Shown: positions 36,858 through 48,076, counted from the stretch's first letter. The stretch: DNA of 64,000 nt from Desulfurobacterium atlanticum (GCF_900188395.1 NZ_FZOB01000002.1:155076-219075); one strand, 5' to 3'. Numbers and translations are program-made. The notes: generated by a model not told the origin, from the sequence alone.

Positions 36858-37442
36858 TTAATACTCTTCACACTTCACTTCAAAATAATTCTTTGGATGA
36901 TCACATGAAGGACAAACTTCAGGTGGCTCTTCTCCCTCATGAACATAACCGCACTTCATACACGCCCATACAATCTTTTTCTCTTTCTTGAAAATTGTAC
37001 CGTTCTCTATCTCCTGAAGAAGCTTTTTAAATCTCTCCTCATGATGCTTTTCTGCAACAGCTATCGCTCTTAATCTCTTGGCTATTTCAGGATAACCTTC
37101 CTTTTCAGCCACATCTGCAAACTCAGGATACATGGTAGTATATTCGTAATTTTCACCTTCTATTGCAGATTTAAGATTATCAACAGTATTACCTAAAATA
37201 GTTGGAACTTCCGTTTCAACCTTTAAAACAGATAGGTCTTCATCACACTTATCTTTAAGAACATTTATAAGTCTCATAAGCCACTTAGCGTGCTCTCTCT
37301 CCTGTTCGGCAGTTAAAAGAAACACCTCAGCCACCTTTTCATACCCTTCTTTCTTTGCCACTTTGGCATAAAATGTATATCTGTTCCTTGCCTGACTTTC
37401 CCCCACAAACGCTTTTGCAAGATTCTCAATCACCTGCTTCAT
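36858..37442 (-). CDS. Rubrerythrin
   Basis: A 194-aa non-haem di-iron peroxidase that detoxifies hydrogen peroxide in anaerobes. The N-terminal four-helix ferritin-like domain has the iron-binding Glu/His motifs ([37 protein letters not shown]), and the C-terminus is a rubredoxin-like domain with CMKCGY and CPSCDHP. I place the start at 37442, directly behind GGAGGGTCT; a longer frame to 37547 encodes unrelated AT-rich sequence. It has its own promoter and an imperfect palindrome over the -10 box that may be a peroxide or oxygen operator. Confidence 0.95.
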   Translation of the reverse strand: MKQVIENLAKAFVGESQARNRYTFYAKVAKKEGYEKVAEVFLLTAEQEREHAKWLMRLINVLKDKCDEDLSVLKVETEVPTILGNTVDNLKSAIEGENYEYTTMYPEFADVAEKEGYPEIAKRLRAIAVAEKHHEERFKKLLQEIENGTIFKKEKKIVWACMKCGYVHEGEEPPEVCPSCDHPKNYFEVKCEEY

Positions 37443-37474
37443 AGACCCTCCATTTATATAGTTGTTTAACCTTA

Positions 37475-37503
37475 AATATAAAGTAAAAAAAACAACCTCG
37501 CAA
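37475..37503 (-). promoter_or_regulatory. Rubrerythrin promoter with quasi-palindrome over the -10 box
   Basis: On the minus strand TTGCGA (37503-37498), 17-bp spacer, TATATT (37480-37475). A 16-bp imperfect palindrome (ACCTTAAATATAAAGT on the plus strand, about 37469-37484, 12 of 16 symmetric) covers the -10, and GTTGTTT/AAACAAC arms flank it. This is a plausible PerR/Fur-like operator, but no exact consensus is present. Confidence 0.5.
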
Positions 37504-37648
37504 TTATTTAATTCCAAAATCAACAATTTCACAAAGCTTTTATTCAAGTAAGAAAAAAGACCTATCCGATGAAACTATTTTGTATACTAAACTAATAATG
37601 AAACACGCAAAGAGAAAGATTTCATTGAAGTAAGCATTTAAAAATATA

Positions 37649-37666
37649 AGCGGGCAAAAGCCCGCT
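37649..37666 (-). terminator. Terminator after aspS
   Basis: AGCGGGC-(4 nt)-GCCCGCT, a perfect 7-bp stem, lies 9 bases after the aspS stop. On the minus strand it is followed by TTATATTTTT. Confidence 0.8.
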
Positions 37667-37674
37667 GGAAATTA

Positions 37675-39468
37675 TTATTCTTTTTCTTCCTCCGCTTCTA
37701 CAGTAATACCAAGTTCCTGAAGCTGTTCCTCTCTTACAGTATCTGGAGCTCCTGTTAAAAGACACTGTCCCCTTTGAGTTTTTGGAAATGCTATAACCTC
37801 TCTAATAGAATCCTCTTTGCAAAGTATAGAGCAAATCCTGTCAAGACCAAATGCCATTCCTCCGTGAGGAGGAGCTCCATATTTTAACGCTTCAATCAAA
37901 AACCCAAATCTATCTCTTGCTTCCTCTTCGGAAAGACCTATCACTTTAAAAATCTTTTCCTGAATATCACTTCTGTGAATACGGATACTGCCACCGCCTA
38001 TCTCAACCCCGTTAAGCACCATATCATAAGCTCTTGCCTTTACACTTCCCGGGTCTGTCTCAAGCTTCTCAATATCTTCCTCTTTCGGGCTTGTAAATGG
38101 ATGGTGAAGAGCTTCCCACCTGTTTTCATCTTCATTCCACTCAAACATAGGAAAATCGGTAATCCATAGAAGATTCACTTTATTTTCATCTATAAGCCCT
38201 GCCATTTTCCCAAGTTTCAACCTTAAATTTGAAAGGGCATGATTAACAACATCCTTCTTATCAGCAACAAAAAACAGAATATCCCCGGTTTCTGCTTCAA
38301 ATCTTTCAAGAATTTTGTTAATCTCCCCTTCAGAGAAAAACTTAACTATAGGAGATTGAAGCCCATCAGGATTCACTTTTATCCATGCAAGTCCTTTTGC
38401 CCCGTATATACCTACAAACTTTGTAAGCTCATCAATCTCCTTACGGGAAAGGGAAGCTCCACCTTTAAAGTTTATTCCTTTTACAATTCCGCCACCTTCT
38501 GCAACCATCCTGAAAACTTTAAAATTACATTCAGCAGCTATATCGGTAATATTTTTAAGCTCAAGGCCAAATCTTGTATCAGGTCTATCGGTTCCAAATC
38601 TTTCCATAGCTTCATCGTAAGTCATTACAGGCAAAGGAATTTCCACATCTATATCAAGAAGTTCCCTATAGATTCGCTTTATAAGTCTTTCTGCAAAAGA
38701 CATTACATCTTTCTCTTTTACAAAAGACATCTCAAAGTCTATCTGGGTAAATTCCGGCTGTCTGTCAGCCCTTAAATCTTCATCTCTGAAACACTTAACT
38801 ATCTGGAAGTATTTATCAAATCCTGAAACCATCAAAATCTGTTTAAAAAGCTGAGGAGATTGAGGCAGTGCATAGAATTTTCCCTGATGCATTCTACTTG
38901 GAACAAGAAAATCCCTTGCGCCTTCAGGAGTGCTTTTTGTTAAAAACGGTGTTTCTATCTCTATAAAACCTTCCTCATCAAAAGTTTTTCTTACAACCTG
39001 ATAAAGGCGATGTCTGAAAATAATGTTTTCCTGCATCTTTTTTCTTCTTAAATCAAGGAAACGGTATCTAAGACGAACATCCTCACCTGCTTTAACATCA
39101 TCATCAACAGGGAAAGGTAACGGCTCACTACGATTTAAAATCTTAAGTTCATCAACATAAACCTCAACTTCTCCGGTTGAAATTTTTGGATTTTCTGTTC
39201 CTTCCGGCCTTTTTCTTACTTCTCCCTTTACTGCAAGAACAAACTCATCCCTTATCTTTTTTGCTCTCTCTGTTAACTCCTGACTTATCTCCGGGCTTAC
39301 AACTATCTGAATTTTCCCGGTTCTATCTCTTAAATCTATAAAAACCACTCCTCCGTGGTCTCTTGTAGAATCAACCCATCCTGCAAGAGACACTCTCTCT
39401 CCAACATTTTCTTTTCTCAATTCACCACAGTAATGTGTTCTTTCAAAATCACCAAAATGGTCAAGCAT
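37675..39468 (-). CDS. aspS: Aspartyl-tRNA synthetase
   Basis: Class II synthetase that charges tRNA-Asp. The 597-aa length and layout are of the bacterial type: N-terminal OB-fold (VSLAGWVDSTRDHGGVVFIDLRDR, quoted only in part: GWVDSTRDHGGV), motif 2 FRDEDLRADRQPEFTQ, the bacterial GAD insertion in the middle, and motif 3 GMAFGLDRICSIL. AGAGGAAAG precedes the ATG at 39468. It stands as a single gene between its own promoter and terminator. Whether it also mischarges tRNA-Asn cannot be judged from this window. Confidence 0.97.
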   Translation of the reverse strand: MLDHFGDFERTHYCGELRKENVGERVSLAGWVDSTRDHGGVVFIDLRDRTGKIQIVVSPEISQELTERAKKIRDEFVLAVKGEVRKRPEGTENPKISTGEVEVYVDELKILNRSEPLPFPVDDDVKAGEDVRLRYRFLDLRRKKMQENIIFRHRLYQVVRKTFDEEGFIEIETPFLTKSTPEGARDFLVPSRMHQGKFYALPQSPQLFKQILMVSGFDKYFQIVKCFRDEDLRADRQPEFTQIDFEMSFVKEKDVMSFAERLIKRIYRELLDIDVEIPLPVMTYDEAMERFGTDRPDTRFGLELKNITDIAAECNFKVFRMVAEGGGIVKGINFKGGASLSRKEIDELTKFVGIYGAKGLAWIKVNPDGLQSPIVKFFSEGEINKILERFEAETGDILFFVADKKDVVNHALSNLRLKLGKMAGLIDENKVNLLWITDFPMFEWNEDENRWEALHHPFTSPKEEDIEKLETDPGSVKARAYDMVLNGVEIGGGSIRIHRSDIQEKIFKVIGLSEEEARDRFGFLIEALKYGAPPHGGMAFGLDRICSILCKEDSIREVIAFPKTQRGQCLLTGAPDTVREEQLQELGITVEAEEEKE

Positions 39469-39500
39469 CTTTCCTCTCCACAGTTTAAAATTGCAGCCTA

Positions 39501-39529
39501 ATTATCCTAAATGAAGATTTCAATAGCAA
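39501..39529 (-). promoter_or_regulatory. Likely aspS promoter in the 39469-39676 gap
   Basis: TTGCTA, 17-bp spacer, GATAAT on the minus strand, with the -10 about 33 bases before the aspS ATG. The rest of this 208-base gap, between aspS and the end of the fruK-like gene, shows no gene or strong hairpin. Confidence 0.45.
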
Positions 39530-39676
39530 CAGTTAAATATGGTCTTAAACTTTCCGTAATTTCAAAAGTATTGAGATTCTTAACCAATACTCAAAGTGAC
39601 TACACTTTTACTATTCCGAGAACAAAGCCCGAAAAATTTCTCAAAGTTTAAAGCCGTCTTTCAGACATTCTCACAA

Positions 39677-40600
39677 TTAAACATAAGAAACCATTACCCG
39701 TTCATAAATATCGTAAACTGTATCAACATCACAAAGTTTCGGTCCCTCTTTCATAACAGTAGCAGTTCCGCAGGCAACTGCAAATGCAAGAGATTCTTCA
39801 AGAGACCAGCCTTTGTCAAGAGAAAAGATAAAACCTCCAACAACAGAATCCCCTGCACCAACGGTATTTACAACTTTAACTTCCGGGGGAACTGCTCTTA
39901 TAACCTTATCAGCAGTAACAGCAACAGCCCCATACCTTCCAAGAGAGCTTACAACAACGGAAACTCCCATGGAAACAACTTCCTTACAGGCTTTAACTAT
40001 ATCATTAAAATCAAATAAAGGTCGTCCCACAAGGCGCTCAAGCTCGTGCTTGTTGGGTTTTATAGCAAAGGGAGAAGCCTTCACCGCATTTTTCAAAAGC
40101 ATACCGTCAGCATCAACAAGAACTTCACACCCTTTCATCTTAAAATGCTCAATAATATCTTTGTAAAACGTATCAGGTAAACCTGGAGGAACACTTCCAC
40201 CAAGTATAAGAAACTGAGGCGAATAACTACATATAAGCTCTTTCAGTTCTCTTACTTCCTCATCTGAAAGAACCGGTCCTTTACACGCTATTAAAACATG
40301 AGAACCTTTACCTTTCTGCTCAAGAATTGTATTAACCCTTGTTTCCTCTTTAATACCAACAGCTTTAAAATCAACCCTCTCTTTCTCAAGTCCTTTTCTA
40401 ACACATTCTCCTATACAACCGCCAAGAACCGTTATAAGATTTGGAGAAGCACCGAGCCTGCTTATAACCCTTGCAGCATTTAAACCTTTACCGCCAGGTG
40501 AGAGGAAAGGATTCTCCACTCTGTTTGTATCATCCTCTTTTAAAACGGAAGTGTAATAGTAAACATCAAGGCACGGATTTGGACATACAGAAACTATCAT
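39677..40600 (-). CDS. PfkB-family sugar kinase, 1-phosphofructokinase/tagatose-6-P kinase-like
   Basis: A 307-aa PfkB (ribokinase-fold) kinase of the FruK/LacC group. It starts with VSVCPNPCLDVYYYT, has GGKGLNAARVI for sugar binding, and the anion hole/catalytic base motif NTVGAGDSVVGGF. I chose the ATG at 40600, five bases after GGGGG; a TTG at 40603 is directly before it. It is 8 bases downstream of argB in a phosphoesterase-epmA-argB-kinase operon. In an organism without PTS genes nearby, fructose-6-phosphate or another phosphosugar is a more likely substrate than PTS-derived fructose-1-phosphate; this is inference. Confidence 0.85.
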   Translation of the reverse strand: MIVSVCPNPCLDVYYYTSVLKEDDTNRVENPFLSPGGKGLNAARVISRLGASPNLITVLGGCIGECVRKGLEKERVDFKAVGIKEETRVNTILEQKGKGSHVLIACKGPVLSDEEVRELKELICSYSPQFLILGGSVPPGLPDTFYKDIIEHFKMKGCEVLVDADGMLLKNAVKASPFAIKPNKHELERLVGRPLFDFNDIVKACKEVVSMGVSVVVSSLGRYGAVAVTADKVIRAVPPEVKVVNTVGAGDSVVGGFIFSLDKGWSLEESLAFAVACGTATVMKEGPKLCDVDTVYDIYERVMVSYV

Positions 40601-40610
40601 CAATTCCCCC

Positions 40611-42413
<1,803 letters not shown>

Positions 42414-42424
<11 letters not shown>

Positions 42425-42989
42425 GACAAACCTCCTTTAAAACGGTATAAACAGATACAGGGACATACCCTGTAAACTCTACATTCACATTAAAGCAAGG
42501 AATATCAAAAACGTGACAACCGCAGTGAATATTGAAACTGTTTCTGTGAACATGACCGTGGATAAGCAGGTCGCAGTTGGAAAATTTGAACAACTCTCTT
42601 ACTCTGCCAATCAAATTGAGATAGCGTTTCTTCTTCCTTAAATCAAGAGCTGGAAAATGAGAAAGAAAAAATCTTCTCCCTTCCACTTCAATTATTTTAT
42701 AAAGCGGATAAATCCTATCAAAATAACCGAGAAGCTTATCTTTAAGTTTAAAATCGTGATTTCCAAGAATTAGAATCTTTCTACACGGTAGAGATTCCCA
42801 GCGTTTTAGAAATCCTTTCTCATCATTAAGCGTCCAGGTGAAATCACCAAGATGGAAAAGTATATCTCCTGCTTTAATCTCCTTTTCAAGATTTTCAAGA
42901 ATTCTATTTTCAAAACCTTCAAATCTGAAAGCACTTAAATTGACTATATTGGAGTGGTAAAAATGGGTATCTGAAATAAAGTAAAGCAC
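42414..42989 (-). CDS. Calcineurin-like metallophosphoesterase
   Basis: A 191-aa metallophosphatase of the YfcE-like group. The five metal-ligand motifs are visible: SDTHFYHSN, HLGDFT, LGNHDF, SHFPA and HGHVHRNS. It lacks a signal peptide and is cytoplasmic. The substrate is unknown; small phosphodiesters or phosphonucleotides are common for this group. The start is GTG at 42989 with GGAGG upstream. It leads the operon into epmA, argB and the PfkB-type kinase, with overlaps of about 11 bases. Confidence 0.85.
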
Positions 42990-43043
42990 ACAACCTCCGC
43001 TTTGTTAAAATTACATCCTAAAATTAAACCAGGGTAGAAAACA

Positions 43044-43721
43044 ATGGAACAGCAGTTTCTAAAAAACAGATGGAACAATTTAAGTGAAATAATCCCCGAA
43101 AACGTTGAGAATTTTATCTCAATCTATAACAAAAGAGAACCTCTGTTGATTGAGATAGAAGAGTTTGCAAAAAAAGAGAAAGTTCCCATCCTGCTTCCAT
43201 CCTCAGCAAACCTTCTTAAACTGCTGTGCAAACTAAAACAACCCCGTACTATACTTGAAATAGGAACAGGCATCGGATACAGCACTTTATCAATTCTTTA
43301 CGCTTTAAATGGAAATTGTGAACTGATTTCTGTTGATTTTAACAGAGATAGAATAGAAATTGCATCAAGCTTCATAAAAAAGAGCGGTTTTAAAGCAACT
43401 TTAATACATAATGATGCTTTCAATGCATTAAGAGATTTCCTTGCGGAAGGGAAAACATTTGATTTTATATTTATAGACTCAATGAAATCGGAGTATCCAT
43501 TTTTCAATTATAAAATTCAAGCTCTTCTAAAAGAAAACGGAATGGCGGTTTTTGACAACGTGCTTTTCAGGGGATATGTGTGTGGCGTTCATCCAGAAAG
43601 ATATAAAAGAGCTGTTTTTCTTCTTAAAAAATTCCTCAAAGATGTTAAAACCTATCCAAACTTTGAAAATTCAATCATACCGGTGGGAGATGGACTTCTA
43701 ATAACTGAAAGAAAAAATTAA
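43044..43721 (+). CDS. O-methyltransferase (family 3, SAM-dependent)
   Basis: A 225-aa class I methyltransferase similar to the YrrM/TrmR and catechol O-methyltransferase group. SAM motif I is ILEIGTGIGYSTLS, followed by the acidic VDFNRDRIEIA and DFIFIDSMKSEYP with the metal-binding Asp, and FDNVLFRG. Bacterial relatives methylate 5-hydroxyuridine in tRNA (TrmR) or small catechols. No specific substrate can be assigned here. The gene is divergent from the phosphoesterase and its stop overlaps the convergent amidase gene by four bases. Confidence 0.85.
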   Translation: MEQQFLKNRWNNLSEIIPENVENFISIYNKREPLLIEIEEFAKKEKVPILLPSSANLLKLLCKLKQPRTILEIGTGIGYSTLSILYALNGNCELISVDFNRDRIEIASSFIKKSGFKATLIHNDAFNALRDFLAEGKTFDFIFIDSMKSEYPFFNYKIQALLKENGMAVFDNVLFRGYVCGVHPERYKRAVFLLKKFLKDVKTYPNFENSIIPVGDGLLITERKN

Positions 43722-44872
43722 TACATGGCAACTTTATCAAGAGAATGTAAATATTCTTTAATCCCTTCAGCTATTCCCCTTGCAATTTTCCACTGATAAC
43801 TGCTTTTCACAAGATTTTTTCTGTCTTTTTTGTTTGTCATAAAGCCTGTTTCAATCAGAACGGCAGGCCTTCCAGGAGTCTTAATAACAAGAATATTTCT
43901 CTTCATATCTCTTATGCCTTTAACTATACTCTCATTAGTATTAGCCTTAAGCTTCTTAACAATAGCTTCGGCAAGCCGTCTGCTCTCAACAAAAGTAACA
44001 GTACTTGATAAGGAAACTATAACAGGCGTTATACTCCAGCACATAGTATCTGAGCAGATTTTCACATTTTTTGCTATCTCCTCAGCGGTATCGGTAGCCT
44101 TTGCAAAAAGAGTCGGAGAAGCTTTGAAAACTGTAACTCCATTCCAGTTAGGATGATTTGGCATTGAGTCAGCATGGATACTTACAAAAGCATCAGCGCA
44201 GGATTTAGCTGCAATCTCAGCCCTTTTTAAAAGGGGAACAAAAACATCTCTATCTCTTGTCATAATCACGGTAATACGCGGGTCTTTCTCAAGAAGTTTT
44301 TTTACCTTTTTAGCTATCGCAAGGGTGATTGTTTTCTCTTTGTATTTTGGATGTCTCCAGTGAATAGGCCATATTGCACCGGGATCTTTTCCACCATGCC
44401 CAGGGTCAAGAACAACGATTCTTTTCCCAAACTCTGTTTTAAGCTTTAACGGAACAAAATCAGGTAGCACGTCAATAACAAGACGAAACGGCTTATTTTT
44501 TCTGGCTTTCAAAGCAAAAATTTTGTAAGAACGAGGAGAATAAAGCTTTATTCTTATCTTTGTTTTTGTTCTGGTCAATGGAATTATCTCAACATATTTT
44601 GCAAATCTACTTTTAAGATAAATTTTCTTTCTATTTGCTCTTAAACCTTTAACGATAAAGACAAGGTAATTATGCTTCATATAGTTGGAGATATACTTTT
44701 TATAAACCTTCCCGCTTAAATCAAGAACTATCCTTGTCCTTTTTGGGGAGGATGAATATCTAACTCTTTTAACGTAAGGAATATACCTTTTTGCAAAAGA
44801 AAATTCCATAGAAGAAAGGGAGAATAGGCCTCCAATACCTAAAACTTTAAGAAACTGCCTTCTGCTAAACAT
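43718..44872 (-). CDS. N-acetylmuramoyl-L-alanine amidase with Tat signal and AMIN domain
   Basis: Periplasmic cell-wall hydrolase of the AmiC type, about 384 aa, that cuts the amide bond between MurNAc and the stem peptide during division. From the ATG at 44872 the N-terminus is MFSRRQFLKVLG followed by a hydrophobic stretch, a twin-arginine signal like those of E. coli AmiA and AmiC. An AMIN-like beta domain (about 40-150) is followed by an Amidase_3 domain with VVLDPGHGGKDPGA (His), the metal Glu in the KEKTITLAIAK region, VSIHADS (His) and IETGFMTN (catalytic Glu). An upstream TTG at 44899 is less likely. Confidence 0.92.
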   Translation of the reverse strand: MFSRRQFLKVLGIGGLFSLSSMEFSFAKRYIPYVKRVRYSSSPKRTRIVLDLSGKVYKKYISNYMKHNYLVFIVKGLRANRKKIYLKSRFAKYVEIIPLTRTKTKIRIKLYSPRSYKIFALKARKNKPFRLVIDVLPDFVPLKLKTEFGKRIVVLDPGHGGKDPGAIWPIHWRHPKYKEKTITLAIAKKVKKLLEKDPRITVIMTRDRDVFVPLLKRAEIAAKSCADAFVSIHADSMPNHPNWNGVTVFKASPTLFAKATDTAEEIAKNVKICSDTMCWSITPVIVSLSSTVTFVESRRLAEAIVKKLKANTNESIVKGIRDMKRNILVIKTPGRPAVLIETGFMTNKKDRKNLVKSSYQWKIARGIAEGIKEYLHSLDKVAMY

Positions 44873-44930
44873 AACTGACCTTCTCCCCTCTAAACTCAAT
44901 TATAAAACTATTATATACTCAACGGAAAGT

Positions 44931-45668
44931 TTAACATTTCTTCCCAAAAAGAACCATCCTTCTTAAAAGCTGAAGGGCAAGGGCAGGGTCACAGCCTTTT
45001 CCGCACACAGCAGAGCAACTTCCGGCAAAATGGCATCTGAAAACTCCCTCAGGAGAAGCAACCACTTCCATTCTTTCATAATACCCTTCATCTCTGTTAT
45101 CAACAATATACCTGAAAGCCTGAGCAAGTGCTTGAGGCCCCATAAACCCCTTTACTCCTTTAGAAAGGTCAGGTGTTCCCATACACACACTGTAGCAACT
45201 ACCACACTTAATACAGTAAGCAAACTGAATATAACGTGCAAGTTGCTCTGGAGTTTGCTTAAGTTCTTTATCAGGTTCTATCGAGTAAATATCTTCATGT
45301 TTATTTATAAGGTAAGGTTTTACCATCTCATGTTTTCTAAAAAACGGCTCAAGGTCAACAACAAGGTCTTTAATAACAGGGTATTTAGAAAGAGGTTCAA
45401 GTCTAACAGTATTCCCTTCAAGCTGAGCTATTTTTGTAATACATGCAAGTTTTGGAATGCCATTAACCCTAACAGCACAGGAACCGCAGATAGCCATTCT
45501 GCATGAATGCCTGTATGAAAGGGAAGAATCAATATTTTCTTTTATATAGTTAAGTGCATCAAGTATAGTAACAACACTTGCTATTTTTGGAACCTTAAAA
45601 GTCTGTTCGTAAGGCTTTTTATCCTTTGCAGGGTCAAACCTTTTAATTATAAATGTATATTCTGCCAT
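44931..45668 (-). CDS. frdB: Fumarate reductase / succinate dehydrogenase iron-sulfur subunit
   Basis: Electron-transfer subunit with three clusters. Residues about 55-80 hold the [2Fe-2S] site (CRMAICGSCAVRVNG...C), residues about 150-160 the [4Fe-4S] motif CIKCGSCYSVC, and near residue 215 the remaining Cys in CHFAGSCSAVCGKGC. The extra GKGC after SAVC is unlike the usual CP(K/M) of E. coli FrdB. The 245-aa length is normal. GGGAG precedes the ATG. It is the last gene of frdA-C-D-B. In an autotroph with the reductive TCA cycle it would run as fumarate reductase. Confidence 0.94.
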   Translation of the reverse strand: MAEYTFIIKRFDPAKDKKPYEQTFKVPKIASVVTILDALNYIKENIDSSLSYRHSCRMAICGSCAVRVNGIPKLACITKIAQLEGNTVRLEPLSKYPVIKDLVVDLEPFFRKHEMVKPYLINKHEDIYSIEPDKELKQTPEQLARYIQFAYCIKCGSCYSVCMGTPDLSKGVKGFMGPQALAQAFRYIVDNRDEGYYERMEVVASPEGVFRCHFAGSCSAVCGKGCDPALALQLLRRMVLFGKKC

Positions 45669-45684
45669 TCTTAAAACTCCCGTC

Positions 45685-45990
45685 TTAAATAACCTTGTGT
45701 TTTGCAGCTATTAAAATTACAGATAAAAAGGCACCTATAACAACAAAAAGATAATCAACAGCTTTACTGTATCCCTTCTTTTCAACAACAATTGAACGAA
45801 TTCCGTAAAGTCCATGATAAAGAATCATCAAAATAGAAAAGTCAAGAACGTAAATGAAATAAGGTGTTTTAGGATGCAGCATCTCTTTTAAAGGTTTAAT
45901 ATGCATCATCAGATTATGCACTATAAAGAAAAAGAAAACAAAAACTGCCGATACAAGATAGAAAAAGTAAAGCAACCTTTCACTTCTCAT
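45685..45990 (-). CDS. Membrane anchor subunit, SdhD/FrdD-like
   Basis: A 101-aa protein with three hydrophobic helices. The motif LYHGLYGIRSIVVEKKG resembles the second-helix His-xx-xGxR-xxxxD pattern of succinate:quinone oxidoreductase anchors, and IVHNLMMH supplies further His residues that may ligate haem b. It overlaps the other anchor gene by four bases (ATGA) and precedes frdB by 17 bases. Family placement rests on helix pattern, size and operon position. Confidence 0.78.
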   Translation of the reverse strand: MRSERLLYFFYLVSAVFVFFFFIVHNLMMHIKPLKEMLHPKTPYFIYVLDFSILMILYHGLYGIRSIVVEKKGYSKAVDYLFVVIGAFLSVILIAAKHKVI

Positions 45991-46310
45991 GATGTCATCC
46001 CCTTTCCGATTATAAGAACGAGAAGAAAAACAGCAGCCATAGCCATACAGATATAAAAGAGTATCCTTGAATATTTAAGGGAAACTGGAGAGTAGGGATA
46101 CTCTATAAATCCAGGTTTTCCTATAAAGAAAGCAAGTTCAAGTATTATAAGCCTTATGCCGTTAAACGCGTGATACGCAAAAGCAACTACGGCAAGCCAG
46201 TCAAAGTAAACACATACAGGCCCCTTTGCTAAAACATGAATCACCATATAAACAAAAAGAAAAACTCCCGTAATTCTGTGCAGTTTTGATAGCTTCTCTT
46301 CCATCACCAT
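45987..46310 (-). CDS. Membrane anchor subunit, SdhC/FrdC-like
   Basis: A 107-aa three-helix protein. HRITGVFLFVYMVIHVL matches the first SdhC helix (HRxTG...H), and YHAFNGIRLIILE the conserved second helix, with His residues suited to haem b binding. Together with the neighbouring SdhD-like subunit it forms a two-anchor complex that exchanges electrons with the quinone pool. It starts two bases after the frdA stop. Confidence 0.83.
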   Translation of the reverse strand: MVMEEKLSKLHRITGVFLFVYMVIHVLAKGPVCVYFDWLAVVAFAYHAFNGIRLIILELAFFIGKPGFIEYPYSPVSLKYSRILFYICMAMAAVFLLVLIIGKGMTS

Positions 46311-46312
46311 GA

Positions 46313-48013
46313 TTAATACTTCCTTTCCACCGGTTTGTATTTTGTGATTTTCACATCCCTATAGTAAAGATCAAGCTTTTCACCAACTCTTTTAACAAGA
46401 GTATGTTTTAAGAAATTTTTATCATCCCTTTCAGGATAATCTGTCCTGAAATGAGCTCCTCTTGATTCTTTCCTGTTCAAAGCAGAAAAAGTGATAACCT
46501 CTGCAACATCAACCATATTAAGAAGCTCCTGATAATTTATCAGTTCAAGATTGTATATTCTGGAAGTGTTCCCAACTTTCACTTCAGAAAGTTCAGCTTT
46601 TATATCCCTTATTTCTTCAAGAGCTTTTTGAAGTTCTTCCTCATTTCTCTCTATACCCACAAATCTATCCATCGTTTCTCTCAGTTTCTTACGTAGAGAG
46701 TATAAAGATGTTTTTCCACCGCTTCCTATATGAGAGAAAAATTCCTTCTCTTTAGAATTTAAAAGTGCCTCATCAACTTTTTTCTTTCCTGAAAACTCTT
46801 TAAGGTTTTCAACAACTTTCTCACCACAAAGTTTCCCACACACAAGGCACTCAGCGGTAGAGTTTGTTCCAAGTCTGTTAGAACCGTGAATTCCAGCAGC
46901 AGCATTCTCACCTATAGCATAAACCCCGGGAATTTCTGTAACACCGTAAACGTCAGCAGCAATTCCACCCATAGAATAGTGCGCAGCCGGCCTTATCGGT
47001 ATAGGTTCTTTAACAGGGTCTATACCTAAAAACTTCATACAAACTTCTCTAATAAGATGAAGCCTGTGCTTAACCTTCTCCTCTCCAAGGTGGGTAAGGT
47101 CAAGTAAAACATAACTTAAACCGTCTCTCTCAAAGGCTCTACCTTTTTTAATCTCTTCAAAAATAGAACGGGAAACAATATCCCTTGGAGCAAGCTCCAT
47201 TGCAGTGGGAGCGTAATATTTCATAAACCTTTCACCATCTTTGTTTAAAAGATGTCCGCCTTCACCCCTTGCAGCTTCTGACATAAGAATCCCTGACGGG
47301 ATAAGACCAGTTGGATGGAATTGAATAAACTCCATATCTTCAAGGGGAAGTCCCATTCTTAAAGCATAAGCAAGACCATCACCGGTAGAGCTATCTGAAT
47401 ATGTTGTAAATGAGTAGGTGCAACCCGAGCCACCTGTGGCAAGAATAAGTTGATTTCCTACTATAAAGTCAACCTCTCCTGTTTTAAGCTTGTAGGCTGC
47501 AAGAACAAACGCACCGTTATTTTCAAAAATATCGTAAACAAAATACTCATCGTACCTTTGATAGTTTGAAAATCTGAGAAGATTATCATAAAGAGTCTGC
47601 ATTTCAAAAAAACCAGTCTTATCACTTGCATAAGTTGCCCTTGGATAGGAATGACCACCAAAAGGCCGTTGAGCAATTTTTCCATCTTTTGTTCTTGACC
47701 ATGGACATCCTAAATGGTCAAGAAAGTAAATTTCTTCAGGACAATACTCTACAAACTTTTCAACTGCATCCTGATCAGCAAGAAAATCACTCCCCTTAAC
47801 AGTATCATACTCATGCTTCTCAAAACTGTCCTCAGGAGATAAAACAGCAGCAGTTCCCCCTTCAGCACATACAGAGTGTGCTCTCATAAGCTGAACTTTT
47901 GAGACAAGTCCCACATTCACTTCATCTTTAGTTTTTCTTAAAATCTCAATAGCCACCCTGAGTCCAGCAAGTCCTGTCCCAAGAATAACAACATCGTGAT
48001 AATAAACAGCCAT
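46313..48013 (-). CDS. frdA: Fumarate reductase / succinate dehydrogenase flavoprotein subunit
   Basis: Catalytic subunit with covalent FAD, 566 aa. N-terminal VVILGTGLAGLRVAIEIL binds FAD; the flavinylation region is MRAHSVCAEGGTAAVL with the His; the active site has GHSYPRATYASD, AARGEGGHLLNKDGERFM and HYSMGGIAADVYG; the C-terminal helical domain ends with RGAHFRTDYPERDD. A strong promoter lies upstream. It heads frdA-C-D-B. Direction (fumarate reduction or succinate oxidation) cannot be read from sequence; both anchors are single-gene, as in many sdh operons. Confidence 0.96.
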   Translation of the reverse strand: MAVYYHDVVILGTGLAGLRVAIEILRKTKDEVNVGLVSKVQLMRAHSVCAEGGTAAVLSPEDSFEKHEYDTVKGSDFLADQDAVEKFVEYCPEEIYFLDHLGCPWSRTKDGKIAQRPFGGHSYPRATYASDKTGFFEMQTLYDNLLRFSNYQRYDEYFVYDIFENNGAFVLAAYKLKTGEVDFIVGNQLILATGGSGCTYSFTTYSDSSTGDGLAYALRMGLPLEDMEFIQFHPTGLIPSGILMSEAARGEGGHLLNKDGERFMKYYAPTAMELAPRDIVSRSIFEEIKKGRAFERDGLSYVLLDLTHLGEEKVKHRLHLIREVCMKFLGIDPVKEPIPIRPAAHYSMGGIAADVYGVTEIPGVYAIGENAAAGIHGSNRLGTNSTAECLVCGKLCGEKVVENLKEFSGKKKVDEALLNSKEKEFFSHIGSGGKTSLYSLRKKLRETMDRFVGIERNEEELQKALEEIRDIKAELSEVKVGNTSRIYNLELINYQELLNMVDVAEVITFSALNRKESRGAHFRTDYPERDDKNFLKHTLVKRVGEKLDLYYRDVKITKYKPVERKY

Positions 48014-48048
48014 AGCAGCGCCTCTTTCTCAAAAAATTTTGCGCAGAG

Positions 48049-48076
48049 ATTATAACACAAGTATATCTTCTATCAA
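48049..48076 (-). promoter_or_regulatory. Strong sigma-70 promoter of the frd operon
   Basis: On the minus strand TTGATA (48076-48071), 16-bp spacer, perfect TATAAT (48054-48049), 36 bases before the frdA ATG, which also has AAGAGGCG as ribosome-binding site. Confidence 0.7.

Noticed and set aside
37443-37547. N-terminal extension of rubrerythrin to 37547
   Set aside because: The extra 35 residues come from the promoter region and lack family similarity; a strong ribosome-binding site precedes the ATG at 37442.
38239-38775. 178-codon plus-strand frame opposite aspS
   Set aside because: Antisense shadow of the aspartyl-tRNA synthetase gene; no start signal or protein-like pattern.
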